In this document: positions 43,837-53,624 of the stretch, piece by piece
Layout: each line of letters begins with the position of its first letter
How positions within the stretch are numbered: the stretch's first letter is position 1
Assembly (NCBI GenBank): GCA_024278835.1
Contig: JAJRSK010000040.1
Coordinates: forward strand, 1-59,578
Source: Campylobacterales bacterium
Lineage (GTDB): Bacteria > Campylobacterota > Campylobacteria > Campylobacterales > QNZT01
Direction: 5' to 3'
Length of the DNA stretch: 59,578 nt
Program-made: the position numbers and the translations under genes
The notes under the pieces: model-generated
What the model was told of the DNA's origin: nothing
What the model saw: the letters and a program-made list of their open reading frames with translations, nothing else
The model's database searches: none

Positions 43837-44661
43837 ATGATTGAAAATGAAGATGAGGGGATAAGGCTTAATAAGTTTTTATCACATAATACAAAACACT
43901 CAAGACGAGACGCTGATAAACTTATCCAAGAAGGGCGTGTCAAGATAAAAGGTGTGGTGATAGAAGACCTCTCCAAAAAAGTCTATAAGGGAGATAAAGT
44001 TTATCTAAATGGACAGTTTGTGCACCGCAAAAATGAGTTTACTGTTTTAGTTTACAATAAACTCAAGGGTGAACTTGTCACCAAGAGAGATGACCGCGGA
44101 AGAAAGACCATCTTTGATAATTTTTCAAAACGCTATCATCACTATTTGCCAGTTGGTAGACTGGACTTTGCTAGTGAGGGGTTGTTACTACTTACGGATT
44201 CGCCAGAAGTTGCAACGATACTGATGGAGAGTGATTTAGAGAGAGTCTACTATGTGAAGATAAAAGGATACGTCACTGATACGATGCAAGAGGCGATGAA
44301 GCGAGGATTGCATGCTGATGTTGCCACCAAGGGTGCACATTCACATACAAAAATCATCTCTATGGACTTTAAGCCTTTTATCGACTATAAAATCATCAAA
44401 AATGACCCACACTATTCACGTCTACGTGTCACTATTTCTGAGGGAAAAAATAGAGAGCTAAGACGATTTTTTGGGTATTTTGATGCAGAAGTGACAGATT
44501 TGAAACGGGTTGAGTTTGGCGGTATCAGTCTAGATACACTTAATCCTGGTAAACATAGATTTCTTTCAAAAGGAGAGTATCACTCTCTTCATACATTTAT
44601 CGAAGGTATCAAACTTGTCAAGATAAAAGAAAAGCGACAAGAAAGAAAAGATAACGCCTAA
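43837..44661 (+). CDS. RsuA/RluB-type pseudouridine synthase
   Basis: A 274-residue enzyme. An S4 domain (RLNKFLSHNTKHSRRDADKLIQEGRVKIKG) leads to the catalytic core with VGRLDFASEGLLLLT (Asp) and EGKNRELRRFFGYFDAEV. ATG 43837 chosen from AAGGAG 8 bp upstream; a longer frame exists upstream. It modifies rRNA (16S U516 or 23S U2605 type). It overlaps nothing and rarA follows two bases after its stop codon. Confidence 0.9.
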   Translation: MIENEDEGIRLNKFLSHNTKHSRRDADKLIQEGRVKIKGVVIEDLSKKVYKGDKVYLNGQFVHRKNEFTVLVYNKLKGELVTKRDDRGRKTIFDNFSKRYHHYLPVGRLDFASEGLLLLTDSPEVATILMESDLERVYYVKIKGYVTDTMQEAMKRGLHADVATKGAHSHTKIISMDFKPFIDYKIIKNDPHYSRLRVTISEGKNRELRRFFGYFDAEVTDLKRVEFGGISLDTLNPGKHRFLSKGEYHSLHTFIEGIKLVKIKEKRQERKDNA

Positions 44662-44663
44662 GC

Positions 44664-45845
44664 ATGCAAAATCTGAGTCGCTATTTCCGTCCCAAAACGA
44701 TAGAAGAGGTGATAGGGCAGGAGCATTTAGTCTCTCCTGACGCAGCATTTTATAAACTACTCAAAAAAGGAGAGATGCCACACTGTCTTTTCCATGGTCC
44801 TCCGGGTACTGGTAAAACAACAATGGCAAAGATTATCGCAAGTGAATTGGATGCACCTTATTATGAACTAGATGCGACGAGTTTAAAGGTAGAACAGTTT
44901 AGAAAGATATTTTCTACGCATAAAGGTGCGCTTGTTAAACCTGTTATCTTTGTTGATGAAGTACATCGTTTGAGTAAAACCCAACAAGAGGTTTTGCTCA
45001 TCCCTATGGAGAACAATGAAGCTATCATGATAGGGGCTTCTACAGAAAATCCCTACTTTTCTCTCACTGCTGGCATACGTTCCCGATCACTACTTTTTGA
45101 GTTTAAACCGCTTACCTTTGATGCACTCTCTTCTTTAGTGGACAAAGCACAGCGTGAGATATCCTTTGTAATAGATGAAGATGCAAAAGCTTATCTCATT
45201 CACTCCTCTGCTGGGGATAGTCGCGCAGTCTTAAATTTACTAGAGTTTGCTGTAAAGGTAGATAACCATGTGACTCTTGAAATTTTAAAATCATTAAGAC
45301 CTACTATGTTAAAAGATGGCATGAGTAGTGATGATAGTCACTATAACTTAGCATCTGCCATGATAAAAAGTATACGGGGCTCTGATGTGGACGCGGCACT
45401 TTATTATCTAGGACGCTTGATAGATGGTGGGGAGAGCGTAGAATTCATCACAAGGCGTTTAGTGATACTTGCTAGTGAAGATATAGGCAATGCCAACCCT
45501 CACGCTTTAAACCTAGCTGTAAGTACACAGAGTGCCACTTCCAAGATTGGCTACCCTGAGAGTCGTATCATCCTCTCTCAATGTGTCATCTACCTCGCCT
45601 CTTCTCCTAAATCAAATGCAGCCTATAAAGCTATCAATTCCGTTCTCTCTTATATAGAAAATGAACCACGACTAGAGGTGCCTGACGCTTTAAAAAGCCC
45701 AAGTCCAAGGGGCTATCTCTATCCTCATGATTATAACGGTTGGGTAAAACAGAACTATTTGCAAAAAAAGGTGACATTTTACACATCAAGTGGTATGGGA
45801 TTTGAAAAGACACTTGATGAGTGGTTGGGGAAGATTAAAAGTTAA
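44664..45845 (+). CDS. rarA: Replication-associated recombination protein A
   Basis: A 393-residue AAA+ ATPase related to clamp loaders that acts at stalled forks. Walker A CLFHGPPGTGKTTMAK, Walker B VIFVDEVHRL, sensor GASTENPYFSL, and the C-terminal block DALYYLGRLIDGGESVEFITRR-LVILASEDIGNANP (split here at the hyphen) are typical. Length slightly short of E. coli RarA (447). Convergent with the SGNH lipoprotein gene. Confidence 0.93.
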   Translation: MQNLSRYFRPKTIEEVIGQEHLVSPDAAFYKLLKKGEMPHCLFHGPPGTGKTTMAKIIASELDAPYYELDATSLKVEQFRKIFSTHKGALVKPVIFVDEVHRLSKTQQEVLLIPMENNEAIMIGASTENPYFSLTAGIRSRSLLFEFKPLTFDALSSLVDKAQREISFVIDEDAKAYLIHSSAGDSRAVLNLLEFAVKVDNHVTLEILKSLRPTMLKDGMSSDDSHYNLASAMIKSIRGSDVDAALYYLGRLIDGGESVEFITRRLVILASEDIGNANPHALNLAVSTQSATSKIGYPESRIILSQCVIYLASSPKSNAAYKAINSVLSYIENEPRLEVPDALKSPSPRGYLYPHDYNGWVKQNYLQKKVTFYTSSGMGFEKTLDEWLGKIKS

Positions 45846-46642
45846 GGAAGCATATTTCCTAAAATAAATTGTGCTACTACTGATTGTCCTGTGCGTGACA
45901 AGTGTACATTAAATCCATCATCTCTATACCAACTATAAGGTGTTGATGATTTTGTGGGCATCAAATCATCAATAAGATTGTTAAGTGGTATTTTTAATTC
46001 TTCTGAAAGTTCTACGTAAATATCTCTAAGAAAGTTTGTCATAGCTCTATCATCATAAACACGATTTGGGACACTTAAAACAAAGTGCGTTTTTGGTTTT
46101 TCTGATTTTATGTTGTTTATAGCTTTTCTAATACTTCTCTTGATTGAGTATTTTTTATCATCCCAGCAATCATTGATACCTAAGGATATGTCCACGATAG
46201 TATTTTCACCGTCAGCAGGTATGTATGCAACAACATCTCTCCATGATGGTGTTGCATCTTCGTAAGCAAATTGCTTGGCTTGATGACCTGCACGCGCTAA
46301 AAGATGAGAGTTAACATTGTATTGTCTAAGTTCGTCTTCCAATTCATAAAAAAGATACTGTCCGTTATGTCTAGATTCTGCACGTGTACTATCACCGACA
46401 CAGATATAAGTAACATCTGAGATTAATCCTTGATTGGCATTTGCTATAAGAGTGTGAATAGGACTAAAGGTTCCGTCATCATCAGGTATTATAGGTGCTT
46501 TAACCTCTTTAATAATAGGTGAATCAGTACTAATGGCACTAGTATCTTTTTGGGTAGGTTTATTTGATTGTGTAGAGGTATTTGTATCTCCACAACCAGT
46601 AAGTAATAGCAATAAAATAAAAAAGGTAGCGATGCTTTTTAT
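45842..46642 (-). CDS. SGNH/GDSL-hydrolase lipoprotein, start codon apparently mutated to ATA
   Basis: A paralogue of the hydrolase at 10919-12016 without the Ig-like domain. It has CVGDSTR (block I), the ARAGH Gly, GINDCW (block III) and a degenerate block V (DDGFNVHLS). The lipobox LLLTGC needs a longer signal peptide than the first standard start (TTG 46612) provides. Reading upstream gives IKSIATFFILLLLLTGC from ATA 46642, preceded by AGGA. A change ATG to ATA explains this, and initiation at ATA or TTG is then uncertain. Probably a surface or periplasmic esterase; 266 residues with the longer start. Confidence 0.7.
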   Translation of the reverse strand: MKSIATFFILLLLLTGCGDTNTSTQSNKPTQKDTSAISTDSPIIKEVKAPIIPDDDGTFSPIHTLIANANQGLISDVTYICVGDSTRAESRHNGQYLFYELEDELRQYNVNSHLLARAGHQAKQFAYEDATPSWRDVVAYIPADGENTIVDISLGINDCWDDKKYSIKRSIRKAINNIKSEKPKTHFVLSVPNRVYDDRAMTNFLRDIYVELSEELKIPLNNLIDDLMPTKSSTPYSWYRDDGFNVHLSRTGQSVVAQFILGNMLP

Positions 46643-46795
46643 GAAATTATAGTTCCTGTGTGATATGATATTAAGTGATAATCAGAGTACAATAAAAATA
46701 TATCTTTGTCAATAGTTTTATAATAATACAGTAAAAAAGTAATTAAAATATTATAAAATTAAATATATTTAATTCTTTTAGAAGGAGATACTATC

Positions 46796-47701
46796 ATGAT
46801 AGGCTATCTGTATAATCCCGAGGCTTACCTGCACGACACAGGCATGCATCTAGAAGTGTATGAAAGATGTCAACAAATAGATGACATGGTACAAGAAAAA
46901 TATGATGTACAAGCACTTGTGCTAAGAAGAGGTGATAAAAGTGACCTTCTAAGAATACATGATGAAAGTTATGTGGATTGGATAGAGAAGGGCTATGAAA
47001 ATGGCGTTAGGATGATTATCTCTGCTGATACCATAGTGAGTGAAGGAAGCTATGATATAGCTCTTGCTACAGCCACAAGTACAAAATCAGCTATCGATTT
47101 TTTTAAAAATGGCGGTCGTCGGGCATTTTTAAATCTTCGTCCCCCTGGGCACCACGCAGAAATCATCACAGGTCAAGGATTTTGTCTCTTTAACAATGTT
47201 GCGATGATGGCAAAGTATGCGCAAGATGCTGGTTATAAAAAAGTGCTGATTATAGATTTTGATGTACATCATGGCAATGGAACACAAGATATCTTCTATC
47301 ATGATAGAAGTGTATTTTATTTTTCTACACATGAAAAAAACAATTATCCTTTTACTGGTGAAAAAGAGGAGATAGGAGCAGGAGAAGGACGAGGATTTAA
47401 TAAAAATATGCCTTATGAGGATTATATATCAGATGAAGATTTTTTGGCACTTTTTGATGCACTTCCAAAGGATTTTGAGCCAGATATAGTCCTTGTCTCT
47501 GCAGGATATGACTTGATGAGAGATGAGGAAATTTCCTCCGCACAAATCACTTTTAAAGGCTTAGCGCAGATGGTACAAAAGATTGTAGATGACTATCATG
47601 ATAAGCCTATAGCGTTTATATTGGAAGGTGGATATAACCTAGCATCACTTGTAAAGAGTGTGGATATAACGCTAGATATTCTTAACGAAAGTGATTTGTA
47701 A
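46796..47701 (+). CDS. Histone-deacetylase-family amidohydrolase
   Basis: A 301-residue zinc hydrolase of the arginase/deacetylase fold. RPPGHHAEIITGQGFCLFNN with the catalytic His pair, IIDFDVHHGNGTQDIFY with the zinc Asp/His, STHEKNNYPFTG, and VSAGYDLMRDE (last zinc Asp) are all in place. Bacterial relatives act on acetylpolyamines or acetoin-linked substrates; the substrate here is unknown. AAGGAG precedes the start, and the start ATG is part of a TATCATGATA copy. Its end overlaps the convergent phosphatase gene by 20 bp. Confidence 0.88.
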   Translation: MIGYLYNPEAYLHDTGMHLEVYERCQQIDDMVQEKYDVQALVLRRGDKSDLLRIHDESYVDWIEKGYENGVRMIISADTIVSEGSYDIALATATSTKSAIDFFKNGGRRAFLNLRPPGHHAEIITGQGFCLFNNVAMMAKYAQDAGYKKVLIIDFDVHHGNGTQDIFYHDRSVFYFSTHEKNNYPFTGEKEEIGAGEGRGFNKNMPYEDYISDEDFLALFDALPKDFEPDIVLVSAGYDLMRDEEISSAQITFKGLAQMVQKIVDDYHDKPIAFILEGGYNLASLVKSVDITLDILNESDL

Positions 47702-48395
47702 TAGCTTTGACTTCGTGTAAGGTATACTTTTTAATATTGACTTTTTTATCTTTGTAAGTAAAGGAGATAGCTGTTAGTGTGCCACCATAGACACAACCGG
47801 TATCTATACCGATAGCATTTTTTTCGATTTTGACCTCAGGAAAAGGATGATGTCCAAAAACTATAAATCCCTCTTTCCCATCATACTCTTCGCTCCAAAA
47901 TACCTCTCTATTTTCAAAGTCATCATAAGGGATAGGCTCATGTTTTTTGTTGTAAAAGCGTAGTTGGGTGAGGAGCTTTTTTTCTTTATCATTCATATTT
48001 TCTGAAAGTTGCATTCCATTGACAATACCACCGTGCACGATAGTAAGGGTATCAATTTTTAAATAATAGGGAAGTGATTCGAGATAAGTTATATCATCTG
48101 TTCCTAGTTCTAAAAGTGTTTTTTTGTCTGAGGAACGCAGCGTAGAGAGATATGATTCCCCCTGTTTTTGATATCTGTGATAGAGCTTGATAATTTTTGC
48201 TTCATTGTTTCCCATTACTGAGAGTATATGATGTTTGTTGAGGTATCTGAGGGTTTTAAGAGAGTAAGGACCTTTATTTAAAAAGTCTCCTACTGAAATC
48301 TCTATGTCCCCTTTTTTAGGGTTTATATCACTTCTGAGCTGTTTAAGTTCATCTAAACAACCATGGATATCCCCATATACAATTATTTTTGGCAT
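47682..48395 (-). CDS. Metallophosphoesterase (calcineurin-like)
   Basis: A 237-residue serine/threonine-phosphatase or ApaH-type enzyme. Metal motifs: VYGDIHGCLDEL, VGDFLNKGPYS, MGNNEAKI, LTIVHGGI and GHHPFPEV. Dinucleoside tetraphosphatase and protein phosphatase activities cannot be separated by sequence. ATG follows AAAGGGG. Independent unit. Confidence 0.85.
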   Translation of the reverse strand: MPKIIVYGDIHGCLDELKQLRSDINPKKGDIEISVGDFLNKGPYSLKTLRYLNKHHILSVMGNNEAKIIKLYHRYQKQGESYLSTLRSSDKKTLLELGTDDITYLESLPYYLKIDTLTIVHGGIVNGMQLSENMNDKEKKLLTQLRFYNKKHEPIPYDDFENREVFWSEEYDGKEGFIVFGHHPFPEVKIEKNAIGIDTGCVYGGTLTAISFTYKDKKVNIKKYTLHEVKAITNHFR

Positions 48396-48425
48396 GATTC
48401 CCCTTTAGGGAAATTATATCAAAAA

Positions 48426-49010
48426 CTAATTAGTAGAAGATATGAGATTTTTATCTAAGTTTTTAATCTTGTTATATTGGTTGATACAAGCTCTTTTATC
48501 TCTTTGAAGTTGCGCATCGCTTAAGTCATCAAAGCGAAATGGTAAAAGTTGTTTATGGGTGATGTAAGCACGTAAACGTTTCTCCGTATTGAGCACTTTT
48601 CCTTTAAAGGTGATTTTATCTTTTAACTCTTTTGCTAAGGAGTCATCTTCCATCTTGTAGAGGATATAGTCTCTGCAAGTATAAAGATTAAGTAGTTCAC
48701 GATCTAGTTTTTGATGTGCTTCTACGTCTTTGTTGTTTGATAAAGTGATGATTTTTTGCATCTTCTTTGCTGCTTTGATAAACATTGCTTTTTGAAATGG
48801 TTTGTCTTTGTATTTTTCATTGACATAGTACTCAACATCATCTCTAACACCATTTTTATTTTGATCGATTCCTTCTAGCGTGTTCTCTACGCTAGTACTT
48901 AGATTGACTAATGTTTCAAAATCAGATGTCCATTTTAAGTTATTGATATCGATGGCATTGGCTATAGTCAAATTACCTAGCAGTGAGATAGCGATAAATA
49001 TTTTTTTCAT
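48426..49010 (-). CDS. Periplasmic protein, unknown function
   Basis: A 194-residue exported protein. ATG 49010 gives a clean signal peptide (MKKIFIAISLLGNLTIANAID) with GGAG ahead. The mature part is helical and charged, with DQNKNGVRDDVEYYVNEKY resembling an EF-hand-like loop and two cysteines (YTCRDY, RACINQY). I do not recognise the family. The 120 bp upstream are A/T-rich with no further gene. Confidence 0.6.
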   Translation of the reverse strand: MKKIFIAISLLGNLTIANAIDINNLKWTSDFETLVNLSTSVENTLEGIDQNKNGVRDDVEYYVNEKYKDKPFQKAMFIKAAKKMQKIITLSNNKDVEAHQKLDRELLNLYTCRDYILYKMEDDSLAKELKDKITFKGKVLNTEKRLRAYITHKQLLPFRFDDLSDAQLQRDKRACINQYNKIKNLDKNLISSTN

Positions 49011-49160
49011 AAATACTCCAATAGTTGTTTCATTCATTCTAGTGATATTTAATGATAAAAGTAAATATTAATTGACAATTAGTAAAAATAAGAGGATATT
49101 TTGTTACTTAAATAAACAAAAGTATAAAAAAGTAGTATAGATATGAAGTTTTTTCTAAAG

Positions 49161-49640
49161 TTATCTGAGGTAGGTTATTTTAAATTTGGAAAGTTTTATG
49201 ATGGGAGAAGGTGAATTTTGTGAAAAACCTTTGGAAGTTTCTATCATGATATCGGCTTGTTGCATTGCATAGTGTAAAGAAAATTCTTTTTTGTTTTCAT
49301 TGGCTGAGGTAGAGTAGAGAAAATCAAATTTTTTTAAAAGTTGGTTATGGAGATTATCTTTGACAACACGAATTGCATTTTTGTTAGGATAGAGAAAAGT
49401 TGTTTTTTTGCTTCGTCTTACATACGAGCGATATTTTTTGGGGGTTCGGGAAAGTTTTTTTTGTTTTTCAAAAGTATCAACACATAATAAAAAAGGTTGA
49501 TTTATATCTCTTTTTTTCGCATAAGAGAGTTTTTTGGGATTGGTTGATAAAAACCCGACCGTGGTATCGGTCTGGGTTAATATCACCTTATCATGATAGA
49601 TAATCTTGGAGTGCTTTTGGTACTGTATCTTGGTTTTCAT
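49161..49640 (-). CDS. Sua5/YciO-type RNA-binding protein (divergent)
   Basis: A 159-residue protein with the TsaC/Sua5 core reduced: [26 protein letters not shown] (nucleotide-site region), [19 protein letters not shown], and [15 protein letters not shown] with the SAN motif. The TsaC family makes threonylcarbamoyl-AMP for tRNA t6A; this protein is short and may be a distant paralogue. ATG 49640 gives a 50-bp overlap with the end of carB; GTG 49586 would avoid it but has no ribosome site. It is probably cotranscribed with carB. Confidence 0.7.
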   Translation of the reverse strand: MKTKIQYQKHSKIIYHDKVILTQTDTTVGFLSTNPKKLSYAKKRDINQPFLLCVDTFEKQKKLSRTPKKYRSYVRRSKKTTFLYPNKNAIRVVKDNLHNQLLKKFDFLYSTSANENKKEFSLHYAMQQADIMIETSKGFSQNSPSPIIKLSKFKITYLR

Positions 49641-52600
49641 TTAATGCTTTTATCGCAGAAGCGGCCGCTTTAGCCGCAGCAATGGTCGTGAAGTAGGGTA
49701 CATTTTGTTTGATAACACTTTGACGAATCATCTTGGCATCATCTTTACTGGCACGAGAGTCACTTGTATTAAGTACTAAAGAGACTTCACCATTTCGTAT
49801 CATGTCTTCAATGTTGGGGCGTCCTTCGCTGATTTTGAGGACTTTCTCGCTCTCTATGCCAGCCTCTGCTAAAGCCTGATGTGTGCCAGATGTGGCAAGG
49901 ATTTTAAATCCTATATCATGATAGCTTTTCCCTATCTCTTGGGCAAACTTTTTATCAAGATTTGTCAGAGAGATAAATATACTTCCCTCGAGTGGAAGTG
50001 CGTTATCACTAGCTTCTTGAGACTTTGCAAATGAGTGAGGAAATGTTTCACTAATTCCCATTACTTCTCCCGTTGACTTCATCTCAGGTCCTAAGATTAA
50101 GTCAGCGCCACCAAGCTTTTTAAATGGAAAAACAGCTTCTTTCACAGAGACATGATTTTTTGTCTTAGCTTTAAGTACGCCATTGTTTTCCATAACAACA
50201 TCAAATTTATCATAAAAGGTAAGTGCTTCGCGTAAGTTTCCTTGATACATCACCCTTGTGGCTACTTTTGCAAGCGGCATACCTGTTGCTTTTGAGACAA
50301 ATGGCACCGTTCGACTTGCACGAGGATTTACTTCTATCATATATATCTCATCTTGATAAACAGCAAATTGGATATTCAAAAGTCCTTTGATATCTAAACC
50401 AAGAGCGATTTCTTTTGTTTTTCTCTCTATCTCTTCTTGAATTTCTTTGGAGAGAGAAACTGGCGGTAGTGAGCAAGCACTATCTCCACTATGGATTCCC
50501 GCTTCTTCGATATGCTGCATAATCGCACCGATATAAACATCTTTTTGATCAGATATCGCATCTACATCTACTTCAATAGCCGCATCCAAAAATTTATCAA
50601 TAAGGACAGGAGAATCATTGCTAACACTCACGGCTTCATTCATATAAAGGCTAAGTTCTTCATCATTATAAACGATACGCATTGCTCGTCCTCCAAGGAC
50701 ATAAGAAGGACGTACAAGCACTGGATAGCTGATTCGATTAGCGATTTCTAAAGCCCCATTTTTGGTAGTGGCTGTGGCATTGTCTGGTTGTTTGAGATTA
50801 ATACTTTTGATAAAAGTGGAAAATTTTTCTCTATCTTCTGCCAAATCGATGACTTCAGCGGTTGTTCCAATGATATTGGCACCGATACGCGTTAAATCTC
50901 CAGAGAGTTTCAACGGCGTCTGTCCTCCAAAGTGTACGATAACACCATCTGGTTGCTCGGTATCGATGACATTTCTTACATGTTCAAAATCAATCGGTTC
51001 AAAATAGAGAATATCACTTGTATCATAATCCGTTGAAACTGTCTCAGGATTACAGTTATACATGATAGTTTTCACGCCCAAATCTGCAAGGGCAAATGAG
51101 GCATGAACACAACAGTAGTCAAATTCGATACCTTGCCCAATTCTATTTGGTCCACCACCGATAATCATCACTTTTTTATCATCATTTTTTTCTTTTGGTT
51201 TTTGGATAGCGGTGATTGGTGTTGTGGAATAGAGATATGGTGTTAGCGCTTTAAACTCGGCTGCACATGTATCTACTTCATTGTACTCTAGTTCTACGCC
51301 TAGTTTTTTCCTAGTTTCATAAACCTCATCTTCTGTGCTATTTGTTAATTGTGCAAGCATACTATCTGAGAAACCATAAGTTTTAGCGAGACGAAGGTTT
51401 CCAGCATCTGTCATGATAGATTTATCGATACCTTTTTCAAAGCTGATAATCTCTTCAATCTGATATAAAAACCAAGGATCTACTTTACAACAATCAAATA
51501 TCTCTTCTAGAGTCATATCTCTTCTAAAAGCTTCCGCGATATAAAGTATTCTGTTTTCATTAGGACGGCGAAGCTCTTTTTTAATGAATTCTAAGTCTGC
51601 GTCAATTTTTTCAAAACCGTTAAGTCCTGTTTCTAATGAGCAGAGTGCTTTTTGTACAGACTCTTTAAAAGTTCGTCCAATTGCCATCACTTCACCCACA
51701 GATTTCATCGCAGTAGAGAGTGTAGAGTTTGCACAAGGAAATTTTTCAAAAGTAAAACGAGGAATCTTTGTCACGATATAATCAATCACTGGCTCAAATG
51801 AGGCAGGGGTTCCTGTGATATCATTTTCTATTTCATCGAGCGTATAACCCACAGCCAAAAGTGTCGCTACTTTTGCTATAGGATACCCCGTCGCTTTAGA
51901 AGCAAGTGCAGATGAACGACTCACGCGAGGATTCATCTCGATAACCGTCATCCGTCCATCTTTTGGATTGATGGAAAACTGTACATTAGACCCCCCTGTA
52001 TCAACACCAATTTCTCTCAAAATAGCAAAAGAGGCATTTCTCATATGTTGATATTCTTTATCTGTGAGTGTAAGGGCAGGGGCAACAGTGATACTATCTC
52101 CGGTGTGTACGCCCATCGGGTCAAAGTTCTCGATAGCACAAACAATGATACAGTTATCTGCACGATCACGGATAACTTCCATCTCGTACTCTTTCCAGCC
52201 AAGCAGTGACTCTTCTATGAGAATTTCTGTAATAGGACTGGCATCGAGTCCATCTTGTACAAGGTCTTTATACTCATCTATGTTATACGCTACACCAGAT
52301 CCACCACCAGCTAGGGTAAAGGATGCACGAATGATAAGAGGAAAACCAATCTCTTCAGCAGCAGCGATAGCTTCTTCCATATTGTAGGCATAACGGCTAT
52401 GTGGTAAATCCATACCGATTTTGATCATCGCTTCTTTAAAAGCTTGACGGTCTTCACCTTTGTGTATCGCATCAGGGTGTGCACCTAGAAACTTGATACC
52501 ATCAAGCATACCTCGTTCATGCATCTTCATCGCAACATTGAGTGCTGTTTGTCCACCCATTGTAGGGAGTATGGCATCAATCTTCTCTTTTTTGATGATT

Positions 52601-52827
52601 TTATCAATAACCTCTTCGGTAATAGGTTCGATGTACGTCCTATCAGCAAACTCTGGATCTGTCATGATAGTTGCAGGATTTGAATTAATTAAGATAACTT
52701 TATAGCCAAGTTCTTTAAGTGTTTTCGCTGCTTGTGTACCAGAGTAGTCAAACTCGCATGCTTGACCGATGACGATAGGGCCTGAGCCTATCAGTAAGAT
52801 GTTTTTTATATCATCTCTTTTTGGCAT
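49591..52827 (-). CDS. carB: Carbamoyl-phosphate synthase, large subunit
   Basis: A 1,078-residue synthase that makes carbamoyl phosphate for pyrimidines and arginine. Two homologous halves, each with an ATP-grasp core ([10 protein letters not shown] and [10 protein letters not shown]), [17 protein letters not shown] and [16 protein letters not shown], and an MGS allosteric domain at the end ([21 protein letters not shown]). Length normal; the C-terminal end carries an [14 protein letters not shown] tail. It starts 44 bp from the mreC end. Confidence 0.97.
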   Translation of the reverse strand: MPKRDDIKNILLIGSGPIVIGQACEFDYSGTQAAKTLKELGYKVILINSNPATIMTDPEFADRTYIEPITEEVIDKIIKKEKIDAILPTMGGQTALNVAMKMHERGMLDGIKFLGAHPDAIHKGEDRQAFKEAMIKIGMDLPHSRYAYNMEEAIAAAEEIGFPLIIRASFTLAGGGSGVAYNIDEYKDLVQDGLDASPITEILIEESLLGWKEYEMEVIRDRADNCIIVCAIENFDPMGVHTGDSITVAPALTLTDKEYQHMRNASFAILREIGVDTGGSNVQFSINPKDGRMTVIEMNPRVSRSSALASKATGYPIAKVATLLAVGYTLDEIENDITGTPASFEPVIDYIVTKIPRFTFEKFPCANSTLSTAMKSVGEVMAIGRTFKESVQKALCSLETGLNGFEKIDADLEFIKKELRRPNENRILYIAEAFRRDMTLEEIFDCCKVDPWFLYQIEEIISFEKGIDKSIMTDAGNLRLAKTYGFSDSMLAQLTNSTEDEVYETRKKLGVELEYNEVDTCAAEFKALTPYLYSTTPITAIQKPKEKNDDKKVMIIGGGPNRIGQGIEFDYCCVHASFALADLGVKTIMYNCNPETVSTDYDTSDILYFEPIDFEHVRNVIDTEQPDGVIVHFGGQTPLKLSGDLTRIGANIIGTTAEVIDLAEDREKFSTFIKSINLKQPDNATATTKNGALEIANRISYPVLVRPSYVLGGRAMRIVYNDEELSLYMNEAVSVSNDSPVLIDKFLDAAIEVDVDAISDQKDVYIGAIMQHIEEAGIHSGDSACSLPPVSLSKEIQEEIERKTKEIALGLDIKGLLNIQFAVYQDEIYMIEVNPRASRTVPFVSKATGMPLAKVATRVMYQGNLREALTFYDKFDVVMENNGVLKAKTKNHVSVKEAVFPFKKLGGADLILGPEMKSTGEVMGISETFPHSFAKSQEASDNALPLEGSIFISLTNLDKKFAQEIGKSYHDIGFKILATSGTHQALAEAGIESEKVLKISEGRPNIEDMIRNGEVSLVLNTSDSRASKDDAKMIRQSVIKQNVPYFTTIAAAKAAASAIKALNENQDTVPKALQDYLS

Positions 52828-52871
52828 AGATATCCTTCATGAAAAATTTTTTTAGTATATCCAAAATCTTA

Positions 52872-53624
52872 TTATTTTACCTCTACTGCGTAGAAAAATT
52901 GTGCCTGTTTTAGACTTATGTATGGTTTGACTGTAGCGATTTTATACATATCTTTTTTTTCTACATTTATGACACGCCCAACTTTGATACCTTCATAGAA
53001 AATATTATCATTTCCACTTGTGATAACTTCATCATCTACTTGTGGATTTGCATAACTTGGAATGTATCTTATCTGTATAGTTTCACCTGCACCAAAGGCA
53101 ATACCTTGGATATTGTTTTTGCCGATAAATACTGAAAAAAGTGACTCTTTACCTGATTGCAATATAGCAAGAGGTCGTTCTGCCTCATTACGGATGATAC
53201 CAGCTGTAAATCCTTGATAAATGAGACCATAAATTTTCTCTTTTTTAAAGGAGGGAAACTCTATCCAGAGTCTATTGACATCTTGCATATGCTCATAGCC
53301 TAGTACTTGAACTGGATATAGTTGAGGATGATAAGTTTTTAGATCTGTTTCTTTTAAAAGATGATTTAATTTTGAAGCAAAAGCAACAGACAAAGAGGCT
53401 TTTGGTTCTAATTCTTTTATCTTTTGTTGTAACTCTTCTATCTGTCTTTTTTGATTAAAGTGTATTGAAAGAGCGTTTAATAAATTTTCTTTTTGAGTAA
53501 TAAAAGTTAATTTTACGTCATTTGAAAAATTGAGGACTTTTTCGGTCAGGATATGATGGTTTTTATAAAAAAGCGCGATAAGCACAAGCAAAAAAGTAGT
53601 TGCGAGTATGCTTTTTTGTCTCAT
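52872..53624 (-). CDS. mreC: Rod-shape-determining protein MreC
   Basis: A 250-residue bitopic protein that bridges MreB and cell-wall synthases. One TM helix at the N-terminus (TTFLLVLIALFYKN), a coiled coil (LLNALSIHFNQKRQIEELQQKIKELE, shown split: LLNALS / QKRQIEELQQKIKELE) and the beta-rich MreC core with VQVLGYEHMQDVNRLWI, GLIYQGFTAGII and VITSGNDNIFYEGIKVG. It abuts mreB with no gap. Confidence 0.9.
   Translation of the reverse strand: MRQKSILATTFLLVLIALFYKNHHILTEKVLNFSNDVKLTFITQKENLLNALSIHFNQKRQIEELQQKIKELEPKASLSVAFASKLNHLLKETDLKTYHPQLYPVQVLGYEHMQDVNRLWIEFPSFKKEKIYGLIYQGFTAGIIRNEAERPLAILQSGKESLFSVFIGKNNIQGIAFGAGETIQIRYIPSYANPQVDDEVITSGNDNIFYEGIKVGRVINVEKKDMYKIATVKPYISLKQAQFFYAVEVK

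Noticed and set aside
45840-45870. Terminator between rarA and the SGNH gene
   Set aside because: Only a 5-6 bp A/T stem (AGGAA/TTCCT) without T-tract.
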